This document shows, one piece after another, positions 44,840-51,388 of a stretch of 64,000 nucleotides of DNA. The stretch covers positions 1 through 64,000 of the forward strand of contig JBNLBF010000001.1 in the NCBI GenBank assembly GCA_050302475.1. The letters run 5' to 3'. The position numbers and the translations under genes are program-made. The notes under the pieces were generated by a model. That model was not told where the DNA came from. It ran no database searches and worked only from the letters and a program-made list of their open reading frames with translations. Position 1 is the stretch's first letter; every line of letters starts with the position of its first letter. This stretch comes from NORP23 sp050302475 (lineage in GTDB: Bacteria; Pseudomonadota; Alphaproteobacteria; Rhodobacterales; Rhodobacteraceae).

Positions 44840-44868
44840 TTGAAAAACACACCGTTTATGACAATATC
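44840..44868 (+). promoter_or_regulatory. possible promoter of the BI-1 gene
   Basis: TTGAAA (44840-44845), 17 bp, AATATC (44863-44868). The -10 is weak, but spacing is right and the leader it would produce is about 50 bases, with a small GC hairpin (GCGGC GTCCGG GCCGC). Confidence 0.35.
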
Positions 44869-44922
44869 TTGCGCATGTAACGCGGCGTCCGGGCCGCATA
44901 TGGTCAACAATGGAGGGTCCAC

Positions 44923-45687
44923 ATGGCCGAATTTGAAACAGTCCGCCGGGGTTCCGGCGTCCGCACAGCGGAAGTAGACGCGGGACTGCGCGCACACATG
45001 AACAAGGTCTACGGCCTTATGTCCGTGGCCATGGTTGTAACTGGCATAGTTGCCTACGTCGTTGGGTCGGATTTCAACGCCGTCGTTAACGGCCGGGAAA
45101 CCATGCTCTTGTCGCCAGACATGATTGTTACGATGTTCTCTTCGCCAGTACGCTACATCATTATGTTTGCGCCTCTGGTAATGGTATTCCTGATGGGACC
45201 TGTCGTGTCGCGGGCCTCGCAGACAGCCGCGCAGGGCTTTTTCTACGCGTTTGCCGCGATTATGGGTCTGTCGATCAGTTGGATTTTTGCCGTCTTTACC
45301 GGCTTTTCCATCGCACAGATCTTCTTCATCACCGCGATTGCCTTCGCCAGCCTCAGCATCTGGGGCTATACGACGAAGCGTGACATCTCCGGTTGGGGCA
45401 GCTTCCTGATCATGGGCGTTGTCGGCATTCTGATCGCGTCGATCGTGAATATCTGGCTTCAGTCCGAGGCGATCATGTTCGCTGTGTCCATCCTTGGTGT
45501 GCTGATCTTCGCGGGTCTGACAGCGTATGACACACAGAACATCAAGAACAGCTACTTGGCTGTGCGCACGCAGCCGAATGGTGAGGCGATTGCCGGTAAG
45601 ATGGCGATTTTCGGGGCGCTTAACCTGTATCTCGACTTCATCAACATGTTCATCTTCCTGTTGCAGCTGTTTGGCAACCGGAACTAA
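44923..45687 (+). CDS. Bax inhibitor-1 family membrane protein (YbhL/YccA)
   Basis: A 254-residue inner membrane protein with seven hydrophobic helices after a short soluble N-terminus, ending with the family motif AYDTQNIK. Relatives interact with FtsH or act as pH-gated calcium leak channels; which applies here is unknown. GGAGGG precedes the ATG. Alphaproteobacterial ybhL genes are known to carry a structured leader RNA (the ybhL leader family); I could not verify that motif here. A terminator follows. Confidence 0.93.
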   Translation: MAEFETVRRGSGVRTAEVDAGLRAHMNKVYGLMSVAMVVTGIVAYVVGSDFNAVVNGRETMLLSPDMIVTMFSSPVRYIIMFAPLVMVFLMGPVVSRASQTAAQGFFYAFAAIMGLSISWIFAVFTGFSIAQIFFITAIAFASLSIWGYTTKRDISGWGSFLIMGVVGILIASIVNIWLQSEAIMFAVSILGVLIFAGLTAYDTQNIKNSYLAVRTQPNGEAIAGKMAIFGALNLYLDFINMFIFLLQLFGNRN

Positions 45688-45708
45688 ACATACCATAATT
45701 TCTGAAAG

Positions 45709-45736
45709 CGGCGGTCCTTCGGGGCCGCCGTTTTTT
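45709..45736 (+). terminator. intrinsic terminator of the BI-1 gene
   Basis: Stem CGGCGGTCC / GGGCCGCCG with loop TTCG and six T directly after, 20 bases past the stop codon. Confidence 0.87.
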
Positions 45737-45814
45737 ATTGGATATTAACCAATCTGTGCGACAACCATGGCTGACCGGGCCGGACTTGACACGTCCATTG
45801 GGTTGATCGCGCCG

Positions 45815-46014
45815 GGTTAGTTTGTTTCTTTAGCATCTGTCCGGCGATGGGTGCCATACGGAGAGGCATCCACCCCGCCCGGGGTCGGACGTCCGGCGCG
45901 AAAAACCACTTCGCCGATATTTCCGAAACCCACGGAAATGACAGAGGGTCCGGCGCCCCTCCCCCGAGATATCAACGAAATTCCGGTGCAGCCGCAGGCT
46001 GACGCCGTTTTTTT
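45815..46014 (+). ncRNA. candidate small RNA (orphan terminator and hairpin cluster)
   Basis: Three hairpins lie end to end: 45849-45871 (7 bp with one wobble), 45872-45885 (ACCCCG/CGGGGT) and 45886-45895 (CGGACGTCCG). A fourth, at 45919-45939 (7 perfect bp, ATTTCCG/CGGAAAT), and a C-rich single-stranded CCCCTCCCCC follow before the terminator. A TTGACA lies at 45786-45791, but no clear -10 follows it at normal spacing, so the 5' end is uncertain. It does not match the core motifs I know for RNase P RNA, tmRNA, SRP RNA or 6S. Confidence 0.35.
45984..46014 (+). terminator. orphan intrinsic terminator
   Basis: CGGTGCAGCC pairs with GGCTG-A-CGCCG (10 bp, one bulged A, loop GCA), followed by seven T (46008-46014). 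No protein gene ends nearby on this strand: the last one has its own terminator 250 bp earlier. Confidence 0.7.
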
Positions 46015-46068
46015 CGTGGCATTTTTCCGGAGTGGTGGGGGCGGATCAGCTATCCTGCGTGAAAATTC

Positions 46069-46089
46069 GCCAAGTCAGCATGACTTGGC
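46069..46089. repeat. perfect 9-bp hairpin
   Basis: GCCAAGTCA GCA TGACTTGGC. On the minus strand it is followed by GAATTTTC, a weak terminator-like tail, so it could be a second stop for the rpmG transcript. Confidence 0.4.
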
Positions 46090-46191
46090 ACGCACCCGAC
46101 CCTCCCCACGGGAGGGTGCGTTCCGCCCCACCCAGGGCCGGGCGCTATGTCACATTAGTATGCGGAAAATTGGAACGGGGCCACGCAACAA

Positions 46192-46214
46192 ATAACCCGG
46201 CACAAGGCCGGGTC
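46192..46214 (-). terminator. terminator of rpmG
   Basis: Stem ACCCGGC / GCCGGGT (46195-46201 with 46207-46213), 25 bases past the rpmG stop; on the minus strand TTATTTGTT follows. A moderate intrinsic terminator. Confidence 0.6.
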
Positions 46215-46238
46215 TTTCAATTCATCCGAACTGCAAGC

Positions 46239-46406
46239 TTACTTGATCTTGCCTTCGCGATATTCAACATGCTTGCGCGCCACCGGGTCGTATTTCTTGA
46301 CGACCATTTTTTCGGTCATGGTGCGCGAGTTTTTCTTGGTCACATAGAAATGACCGGTATCCGCGGTGGAATTCAGGCGGATTTTAATTGTGGTTGGCTT
46401 GGCCAT
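46239..46406 (-). CDS. rpmG: 50S ribosomal protein L33
   Basis: A 55-residue basic ribosomal protein of the large subunit E-site region. It reads MAKPTTIKIRLNSTADTG, then HFYVTKKNSR and KKYDPVARKHVEYREGKIK, the L33 pattern. It lacks the Cys pairs of zinc-binding L33, so it is the zinc-independent form. GAGGAG lies eight bases before the ATG, and a good promoter is about 60 bp upstream. Confidence 0.97.
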   Translation of the reverse strand: MAKPTTIKIRLNSTADTGHFYVTKKNSRTMTEKMVVKKYDPVARKHVEYREGKIK

Positions 46407-46466
46407 CGGTCCGTCTCCTCGCGGGTCTCCGCGTTTGTGGGGTTGCCCCCGAAATCTCGAACGTGC

Positions 46467-46494
46467 CTTCTACACCGACGCGGATCAGAGTCAA
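46467..46494 (-). promoter_or_regulatory. probable rpmG promoter
   Basis: On the minus strand TTGACT (46494-46489), 16 bp, TAGAAG (46472-46467), about 60 bp before the rpmG ATG and just after the DUF983 stop. Confidence 0.5.
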
Positions 46495-46500
46495 GAGGGC

Positions 46501-46887
46501 TCAGGCGCTTTTCTTCTCGCCAAACCCATGCATCCGCTTGGCCCACTGCATGGCGACAAACATCGCCTTGAACCGGGGCAAAAGGTAAAGTGACAGCGCC
46601 AGAAACACGACGGAGAACCCGATCGCCATCTGCCAGCCCTCGGGCCGGAAGAGTTCGAACACCGTCAACATCAGCGGGGCCAACAAATGGCCTGTGATGA
46701 TGATTGTGGCCCAGGCCGGACCATCATCCGCGCGATGGTGATACAACTCCTCGCCGCAGACATCGCATTGATCCGCAACCTTCAGATAACCCGACATCGC
46801 ATTGCCGGACCCGCAGGACGGGCAACGGCGATGCCAGCCATACCAAAGGGCCTGTTTAACCGGGCGATCTGTAGATGCGTTTTCCAT
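46501..46887 (-). CDS. DUF983 family membrane protein
   Basis: A 128-residue protein: an N-terminal zinc-ribbon-like part with two CxxC pairs (RCPSCGSG and QCDVCGEEL), then two membrane helices (about 58-78 and 86-106) and a basic tail. This is the DUF983 layout, common in alphaproteobacteria and often found near cytochrome oxidase genes; its role is unknown. I chose ATG 46887 (AGG upstream) rather than the ATG four codons earlier. Confidence 0.88.
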   Translation of the reverse strand: MENASTDRPVKQALWYGWHRRCPSCGSGNAMSGYLKVADQCDVCGEELYHHRADDGPAWATIIITGHLLAPLMLTVFELFRPEGWQMAIGFSVVFLALSLYLLPRFKAMFVAMQWAKRMHGFGEKKSA

Positions 46888-47035
46888 GGCACCTAACATA
46901 GGGCATCGTGAAAGCTTTCAAAGGGGTAAACCGATCCTGCGTCCGCGTGTCGCAAATTTTCGCGACGGAATCCCCGCGCCGCCCCGTATCAGCTTCAGAA
47001 GGTCGGCATGGTGCCACCTGTTGTAACGGAGCAGA

Positions 47036-47620
47036 ATGATGAAAAAAGCCGTATCTATACTGGCCCTGACACTGGCGCTTGGCGCATCAGCGGTCGCCGC
47101 GAAACCATTTGGGGGCCATTGGGGTCAGGACCATAACGGCCCTCAGGGGGGCTGGCAGCAAGGAATGCAGCAGGGCATGGGTTTGCGGATGTTTGGCGAA
47201 CTTGACGCCAACAGCGACGGGTTCATTACCGAAGACGAACTTGCGACCCGCGCCCAAACCCGGTTTGACGAAGCTGACGCAGACGGTAACGGCCTGCTGA
47301 GTGCAGAGGAAATGCTCGCCCATGCCGAGGCGATGCGCGGGCAAATGATGCAGGAACATGGCAACGGCAACGGACCGATGACGGGCGAAGGCATGCAGGA
47401 CCGATTTGCTGGACGCGGACAGGAGATGCTGGACCGCATGATGGACCGGTTCGACATTGACGATGACGGCCAGATGTCCTTCGCAGAAATGCAGGCAGCC
47501 CGTCCCGGCCTGATGTTCGATCGGATCGACGCCTCCGGCGATGGCAAAATCTCGGAACTGGAATGGCACGAAGCGATGCAACACCGTGGTGGGGAAGGTC
47601 CGCATACGGGCCGCTGGTGA
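47036..47620 (+). CDS. secreted EF-hand protein (four calcium-binding loops)
   Basis: A 194-residue exported protein with a signal peptide (about 1-22) and four EF-hand loops: Asp57-Glu68, Asp81-Glu92, Asp140-Glu151 and Asp165-Glu176. All four keep the acidic positions 1, 3, 5 and 12 or close substitutes. A Met/Gln/Gly-rich stretch (about 95-135) joins the pairs. GGAG lies ahead of ATG 47036/47039. A strong terminator separates it from the ECF sigma operon, but closeness suggests related function. Confidence 0.9.
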   Translation: MMKKAVSILALTLALGASAVAAKPFGGHWGQDHNGPQGGWQQGMQQGMGLRMFGELDANSDGFITEDELATRAQTRFDEADADGNGLLSAEEMLAHAEAMRGQMMQEHGNGNGPMTGEGMQDRFAGRGQEMLDRMMDRFDIDDDGQMSFAEMQAARPGLMFDRIDASGDGKISELEWHEAMQHRGGEGPHTGRW

Positions 47621-47629
47621 GGCATCTGC

Positions 47630-47669
47630 GGGCCGGGGCAGCCTCAACCTCTCCCCGGCCCGCAATTTT
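47630..47669 (+). terminator. terminator of the EF-hand gene
   Basis: GGGCCGGGG (47630-47638) pairs with CCCCGGCCC (47653-47661), perfect 9 bp, followed by GCAATTTT. It should end the EF-hand transcript before the sigma factor gene. Confidence 0.65.
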
Positions 47670-47704
47670 GCTGCATTGTCCGCCAAACGCCGTATACATG
47701 ACGC

Positions 47705-48286
47705 ATGACCATGGCCTTTGATTTGCTGAACGACCAATCGGACGAGGATCTGCTGGCGGCTTATGCCGACGGCGATCAGGCCGCAGCAAGGGCTTTGATG
47801 ATGCGCCACACGCCAAGGGTACTGTCGCTGGCAACGCGGATGCTGCGGGATCAGGCCGAGGCCGAGGATGTTGCACAGGAGGCCATGCTGCGCCTGTGGA
47901 AAATCGCACCGGACTGGCGGGTGGGAGAGGCAAAGATTTCGACGTGGCTCTACCGCGTGGCCTCCAACCTCTGCACCGACCGGCTGCGCAAGAAACGCGG
48001 TATTGGACTGGACGAGGCGCCCGAGATTGAAGACGACGCGCCGGGCGCTGAAGCACAAATGATCACAGCCGATCGTAGCGCAGCGTTGCGCACGGCGATG
48101 GATAGCTTGCCGGAACGACAGCGCCTTGCACTTAGCCTCCGGCATTTCGAAGAACTCGGTAACCCCGAGATTGCTGACATCATGGAGGTCAGCGTGGAGG
48201 CGGTCGAAAGCCTGTTAGCCCGGGCGCGGCGTGCGCTGGCCGCTGAATTGGAAAAATATCGTGAAGCCCTGGGTTTCACAGGTTAG
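47705..48286 (+). CDS. ECF-type RNA polymerase sigma factor
   Basis: A 193-residue sigma-70 family factor with region 2 (about 15-85: AEDVAQEAMLRLWK for core and -10 binding) and region 4 (about 125-180: LPERQRLALSLRHFEELGNPEIA with HTH). No extra domain. No clear ribosome site precedes ATG 47705; ATG 47711 is an alternative. Two membrane-associated genes follow closely, the usual layout for a sigma factor held by a membrane anti-sigma system that senses an envelope or metal signal. Confidence 0.92.
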   Translation: MTMAFDLLNDQSDEDLLAAYADGDQAAARALMMRHTPRVLSLATRMLRDQAEAEDVAQEAMLRLWKIAPDWRVGEAKISTWLYRVASNLCTDRLRKKRGIGLDEAPEIEDDAPGAEAQMITADRSAALRTAMDSLPERQRLALSLRHFEELGNPEIADIMEVSVEAVESLLARARRALAAELEKYREALGFTG

Positions 48287-48296
48287 GAAGGACAAG

Positions 48297-48674
48297 ATGG
48301 CTGGAAAATCGATGGATAAAGACCCGATGGACCTCGACGCTCTGTTCGCGGCAGAACGTGAACAGGCGCCGGACCTGTCCACGCGCCTGATGGAAAACAT
48401 CCTTGCCGACGCGGCAGAAGTGGCGGCGGAGCGCAAACCCGCTTTGACAGCCCCTGCCCGCCCGGGCTGGATCCGCCGCGTGCTCGAACCGTTCGGCGGC
48501 ACGCCCGCCCTCGCAGGTGCCATGGCGGCGGTGGTTGTCGGTGTCTATGTCGGCTATTCCGGCTTCGAAAGCCTACCGGTGGTCGGCGATTACGTCGCCA
48601 GCCTGTCCTCCGATACATTGTCGGAATTCGGGCTGGGACTCGACAGTTTTAATACGTTGTTGGAGGAAGGCTGA
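48297..48674 (+). CDS. single-pass membrane protein, possible anti-sigma factor
   Basis: A 125-residue protein: an acidic helical N-terminal part (about 1-65, LDALFAAEREQAPDLSTRLME), one membrane helix at about 72-90 and a short periplasmic tail. It has no His/Cys zinc-anti-sigma motif. Its place between an ECF sigma gene and a periplasmic sensor, with a 1-bp overlap to the sensor, is the main reason to suspect anti-sigma function. GGAAGGA precedes the ATG at 48297. Confidence 0.7.
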   Translation: MAGKSMDKDPMDLDALFAAEREQAPDLSTRLMENILADAAEVAAERKPALTAPARPGWIRRVLEPFGGTPALAGAMAAVVVGVYVGYSGFESLPVVGDYVASLSSDTLSEFGLGLDSFNTLLEEG

Positions 48675-49153
48675 TGGCAGACACCCAAATAAAAACCGCC
48701 CGCTGGGTGAAGGTGATACTGGCGATCTCGCTCACGCTGAACCTTCTGGTGGTCGGCCTGATCGGCGGAATCATCGTGAAGGGCCGCGACTTTCGCGACA
48801 GACAGACACCTGTGGATGGGATGCTAACCGTCACCCGTGCCATGCCGCGCGAATATCAGGGCAATGTCCGCCAGCAGATCCGTGATCGTTTCGACGAGGT
48901 CCGCGCCAGCCGCGAAGCAATGGCGCGCCTGCGGGCAGACCTTGCCGCCGCCCTGATCGCTGACCCGTTTGATGTGACAGCAGTGGAAGAGATTTTCCAA
49001 CGCCAGCGGGATGTGCTGATGGGCTTGACCGGAGCGGGCCATGACATCGTTCTTGAGCAGATCGAAATGATGAGCGCCGAGGATCGCGCAACCTATGCGC
49101 ACAACCTCCTCAACCTGCCGGACAATCCCGGCCCACCGCCCCGTGACCGCTAG
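48674..49153 (+). CDS. periplasmic metal-sensor-like protein (CnrX/Metal_resist type)
   Basis: A 159-residue protein with an N-terminal membrane anchor (about 13-34) and a helical periplasmic domain: four helices with MPREYQGNVRQQIRDRF, ASREAMARLRADLA, VTAVEEIFQRQRDVL and SAEDRATYAH, the hairpin arrangement of CnrX/ZraP-like heavy-metal resistance proteins. In CnrYXH the CnrX protein senses metal and releases the sigma factor; the gene order here resembles that, but the metal ligands of CnrX cannot be matched by eye. Confidence 0.8.
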   Translation: MADTQIKTARWVKVILAISLTLNLLVVGLIGGIIVKGRDFRDRQTPVDGMLTVTRAMPREYQGNVRQQIRDRFDEVRASREAMARLRADLAAALIADPFDVTAVEEIFQRQRDVLMGLTGAGHDIVLEQIEMMSAEDRATYAHNLLNLPDNPGPPPRDR

Positions 49154-49200
49154 GGGTTGCTATTTGCGGCGCGAGCGTCCATATGCAGCCCATCGCGTCA

Positions 49201-49252
49201 GTTCCCTTTGTGTATGTTGCACCCTGAGGTATTGACATTACCCGAAGGGAAT
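49201..49252 (+). promoter_or_regulatory. possible SD-occluding stem in the DEAD-box gene leader
   Basis: TTCCCTTTG (49202-49210) can pair with CGAAGGGAA (49243-49251), nine pairs with one wobble, which hides AAGGGA, the ribosome site of the TTG start at 49257. The loop is 32 bases, so stability is moderate. Confidence 0.4.
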
Positions 49253-49256
49253 AATT

Positions 49257-50516
49257 TTGACGAATACGACTTTCCAGAGCTTCGGCCTGGACCCAGTGCT
49301 ATTGAAAGCACTCGAAAAATCGGGCTTTGACACGCCCACACCGATCCAAGAACAATCCATCGCCGCACAGCTTGAGGGCCGCGATATTCTGGGCGTTGCC
49401 CAGACCGGCACCGGCAAAACCGCTGCGTTTGGCCTGCCGATCCTGCACCATATTTTGCAGATGGAGGGTCGCCCCTCCCGCGGCACCTGCCGTGCCCTGA
49501 TCCTTGCGCCGACGCGCGAGCTGGCCGTGCAGATTGAGGCCAATTTCCGTGAATTCCTGGGCGGTGCTGGCCTGACCACCTGCCTGATCCTCGGCGGGGT
49601 TTCGCGCGCCGGACAGATCAAGAAGATCAGCCGCGGCGTCGATGTGGTGATTGCCACGCCCGGACGCCTCGAAGACCTGATGCAGGACAAGAAAATCCGC
49701 CTCGACGAGGTGCGGTTTGTTGTGTTGGACGAGGCTGACCGGATGCTCGATATGGGCTTCGTGGAACCCGTCCGCCGTATTATCCGCGCCCTGCACCCGC
49801 GCCGCCAGTCGGCGCTGTTTTCGGCCACCATGCCGAACGAGGTACGCGGTCTGGCCGAAAGCTTCCTCAACGATCCGCTTCGGGTCGAGGTGACGCCGCA
49901 GGCGACTACGGTCGACAAGATCACGCAACGTGTGGAGGTCATAGACGGCCCCCTCAAGCGCCCGCGCCTGTTGGAACTGGTCACCAGTGACGAGGTCAAA
50001 CGCACGATCATCTTCGCCCGCACCAAACGTGGAGCCGATAAGGTCGCGAAAAACCTCAACACCGACGGAATGGAGGCCGAGGTTATCCACGGCAACAAAT
50101 CCCAGAATGCCCGTCAGCGTGCCCTCAACAAATTCCGTCAGGGATATGTGAAGGTGTTGGTTGCCACTGACATTGTGGCCCGCGGCATCGACGTACCCGG
50201 CATCACCCACGTGATCAATTTCGACTTGCCGGACGAGGCGGAGAACTACGTTCACCGCATCGGCCGCACCGGTCGGAACGGCGCCGAAGGCGCGGCGATC
50301 ACGCTGTGTGCCCCGGACGAGATGAAGAAACTCCGCGCCGTAGAAAAGCTGACCCGCCAGACGCTGGTCGAACGTGACGGGCCGGAGCCGAAGGGCGATA
50401 AGTCGTCCAAAAAGCGCGGGTATCAGGGCAAACCTGGCACCTCCAAAGGCAGCAACAAACGCCGCCGCAACCGGAACCGCAACAAATCTGGCGGCCAGAT
50501 GCAGGCTGCGGCATAA
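49257..50516 (+). CDS. DEAD-box RNA helicase (RhlE-like)
   Basis: ATP-dependent RNA helicase, 419 residues. Motifs: Q motif with Phe (FQSFGLDP...TPIQEQSI), I AQTGTGKT (48-55), Ia PTRELA, II DEAD (158-161), III SAT (189-191), and VI HRIGRTGRNG in the second RecA domain. The C-terminus is a Lys/Arg/Asn-rich tail (about 375-419) of the RhlE kind, for RNA binding. The start is TTG at 49257 with AAGGGA upstream. Likely roles are ribosome assembly and cold response. Confidence 0.94.
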   Translation: MTNTTFQSFGLDPVLLKALEKSGFDTPTPIQEQSIAAQLEGRDILGVAQTGTGKTAAFGLPILHHILQMEGRPSRGTCRALILAPTRELAVQIEANFREFLGGAGLTTCLILGGVSRAGQIKKISRGVDVVIATPGRLEDLMQDKKIRLDEVRFVVLDEADRMLDMGFVEPVRRIIRALHPRRQSALFSATMPNEVRGLAESFLNDPLRVEVTPQATTVDKITQRVEVIDGPLKRPRLLELVTSDEVKRTIIFARTKRGADKVAKNLNTDGMEAEVIHGNKSQNARQRALNKFRQGYVKVLVATDIVARGIDVPGITHVINFDLPDEAENYVHRIGRTGRNGAEGAAITLCAPDEMKKLRAVEKLTRQTLVERDGPEPKGDKSSKKRGYQGKPGTSKGSNKRRRNRNRNKSGGQMQAAA

Positions 50517-50590
50517 CGGAACAACCTCTCCGTTTTTCTTGATTTCGCGATGTCCACAGACATACGATTGATGAAAAACGGAGGGGGACA

Positions 50591-51364
50591 ATGCAAGACG
50601 CGGTCAGAAAACCGCCCGAAGTGGCGGAACTTGATTTTTCCGATCTGAAAGTGGCCTTGTCGAAAGGCTGGAAAGATTTCCTGAAAGCACCGTTCATCGG
50701 TATCGTTTTCGGGGCGATCTTCGCGGGCCTTGGCTGGCTGATGCTGGCGCAGACCTTCTACTGGAAATCCGACATTTCAATTGTGCCGCTGGCTTCCGGT
50801 TTCCCGCTGGTCGGCCCGTTCGTGGCTGTCGGCATGTATGAAATCAGCCGCCTGTTGGAGCGCGGCGAGAAGGTCACCTGGGGCTCCGTCCTAAGTGCCA
50901 TCTGGGCGGAACGCAAACGTCAGGTCCCCTCCATCGCTTTTGTCGTGGTGTTCATCTTCCTGATCTGGGTTTACATGGCCCATCTGGTCTTTGCCCTCAG
51001 CTTCGGGCTGAAACCGCTGGTGAATGTTCTGTCCTCGTTGGACTTTCTGATGACACAGGAAGGGATGACGATGCTGATCCTCGGCACACTGGTGGGCGGT
51101 ATCCTGTCCTTCATCCTGTTCTCCATAACCGTCGTTGGCATCCCGCTGTTGGTGGACCGCGAGGTTGATGTGGTGACGGCGATGGTCACCAGCTTTTCGT
51201 CAGTGCTGAACAACCTGCGCGTCATGCTCAGCTGGGGTGTGCTGGTGGCCGTCCTGCTGGCGCTGGCGATCATCCCTGCCTTCTTCGGCCTGCTGATCGT
51301 GCTGCCGGTGCTGGGCCATGCGACGTGGCATTTGTATAAGCTGGCGGTGCTGCCGGAAGAATAA
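50591..51364 (+). CDS. DUF2189 integral membrane protein
   Basis: A 257-residue protein with a soluble N-terminus (about 1-30) and about six membrane helices, including PFIGIVFGAIFAGLGWLML (about 35-53), FPLVGPFVAVGMYEISR and a C-terminal LLALAIIPAFFGLLIVLPVLG. The sequence around LGWLMLA and GPFVAVGMYEISRLLERGE matches the DUF2189 family, whose function is unknown. GGAGGGG precedes the ATG. Confidence 0.88.
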   Translation: MQDAVRKPPEVAELDFSDLKVALSKGWKDFLKAPFIGIVFGAIFAGLGWLMLAQTFYWKSDISIVPLASGFPLVGPFVAVGMYEISRLLERGEKVTWGSVLSAIWAERKRQVPSIAFVVVFIFLIWVYMAHLVFALSFGLKPLVNVLSSLDFLMTQEGMTMLILGTLVGGILSFILFSITVVGIPLLVDREVDVVTAMVTSFSSVLNNLRVMLSWGVLVAVLLALAIIPAFFGLLIVLPVLGHATWHLYKLAVLPEE

Positions 51365-51385
51365 GGGCGGGATCACCCCGCCCTT
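51363..51385. terminator. bidirectional terminator
   Basis: AAGGGCGGG (51363-51371) pairs with CCCGCCCTT (51377-51385), perfect 9 bp, loop ATCAC. It begins in the DUF2189 stop codon and ends 3 bp before the pntB stop, so it probably serves both convergent genes. Confidence 0.7.
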
Positions 51386-51388
51386 CGC

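Larger units (their letters stand above)
45737..46194. other. structured intergenic region
   Basis: About 450 bp without a convincing protein gene. Contents: a TTGACA element at 45786, four hairpins between 45849 and 45939, a strong terminator at 45984-46014, then a perfect 9-bp hairpin (46069-46089) and a GC-rich hairpin near 46092-46121. A GTG-started frame at 45851 has no ribosome site and no family resemblance. Confidence 0.6.

Noticed and set aside
44833..45696. 287-residue frame antisense to the BI-1 gene
   Set aside because: The BI-1 protein is clear; the antisense frame is very His/Asp/Arg-rich and lacks a start site.
45851..46195. GTG-started 114-residue frame in the structured region
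   Set aside because: No ribosome site, it reads through a terminator, and the sequence shows no domain.
49232..49260. TTGACA before the DEAD-box gene as a promoter
   Set aside because: The -10 would fall on the start codon (TTTTGA), leaving no leader for the clear ribosome site.
49299..50591. 430-residue frame antisense to the DEAD-box helicase
   Set aside because: Shadow of a gene with all helicase motifs intact.
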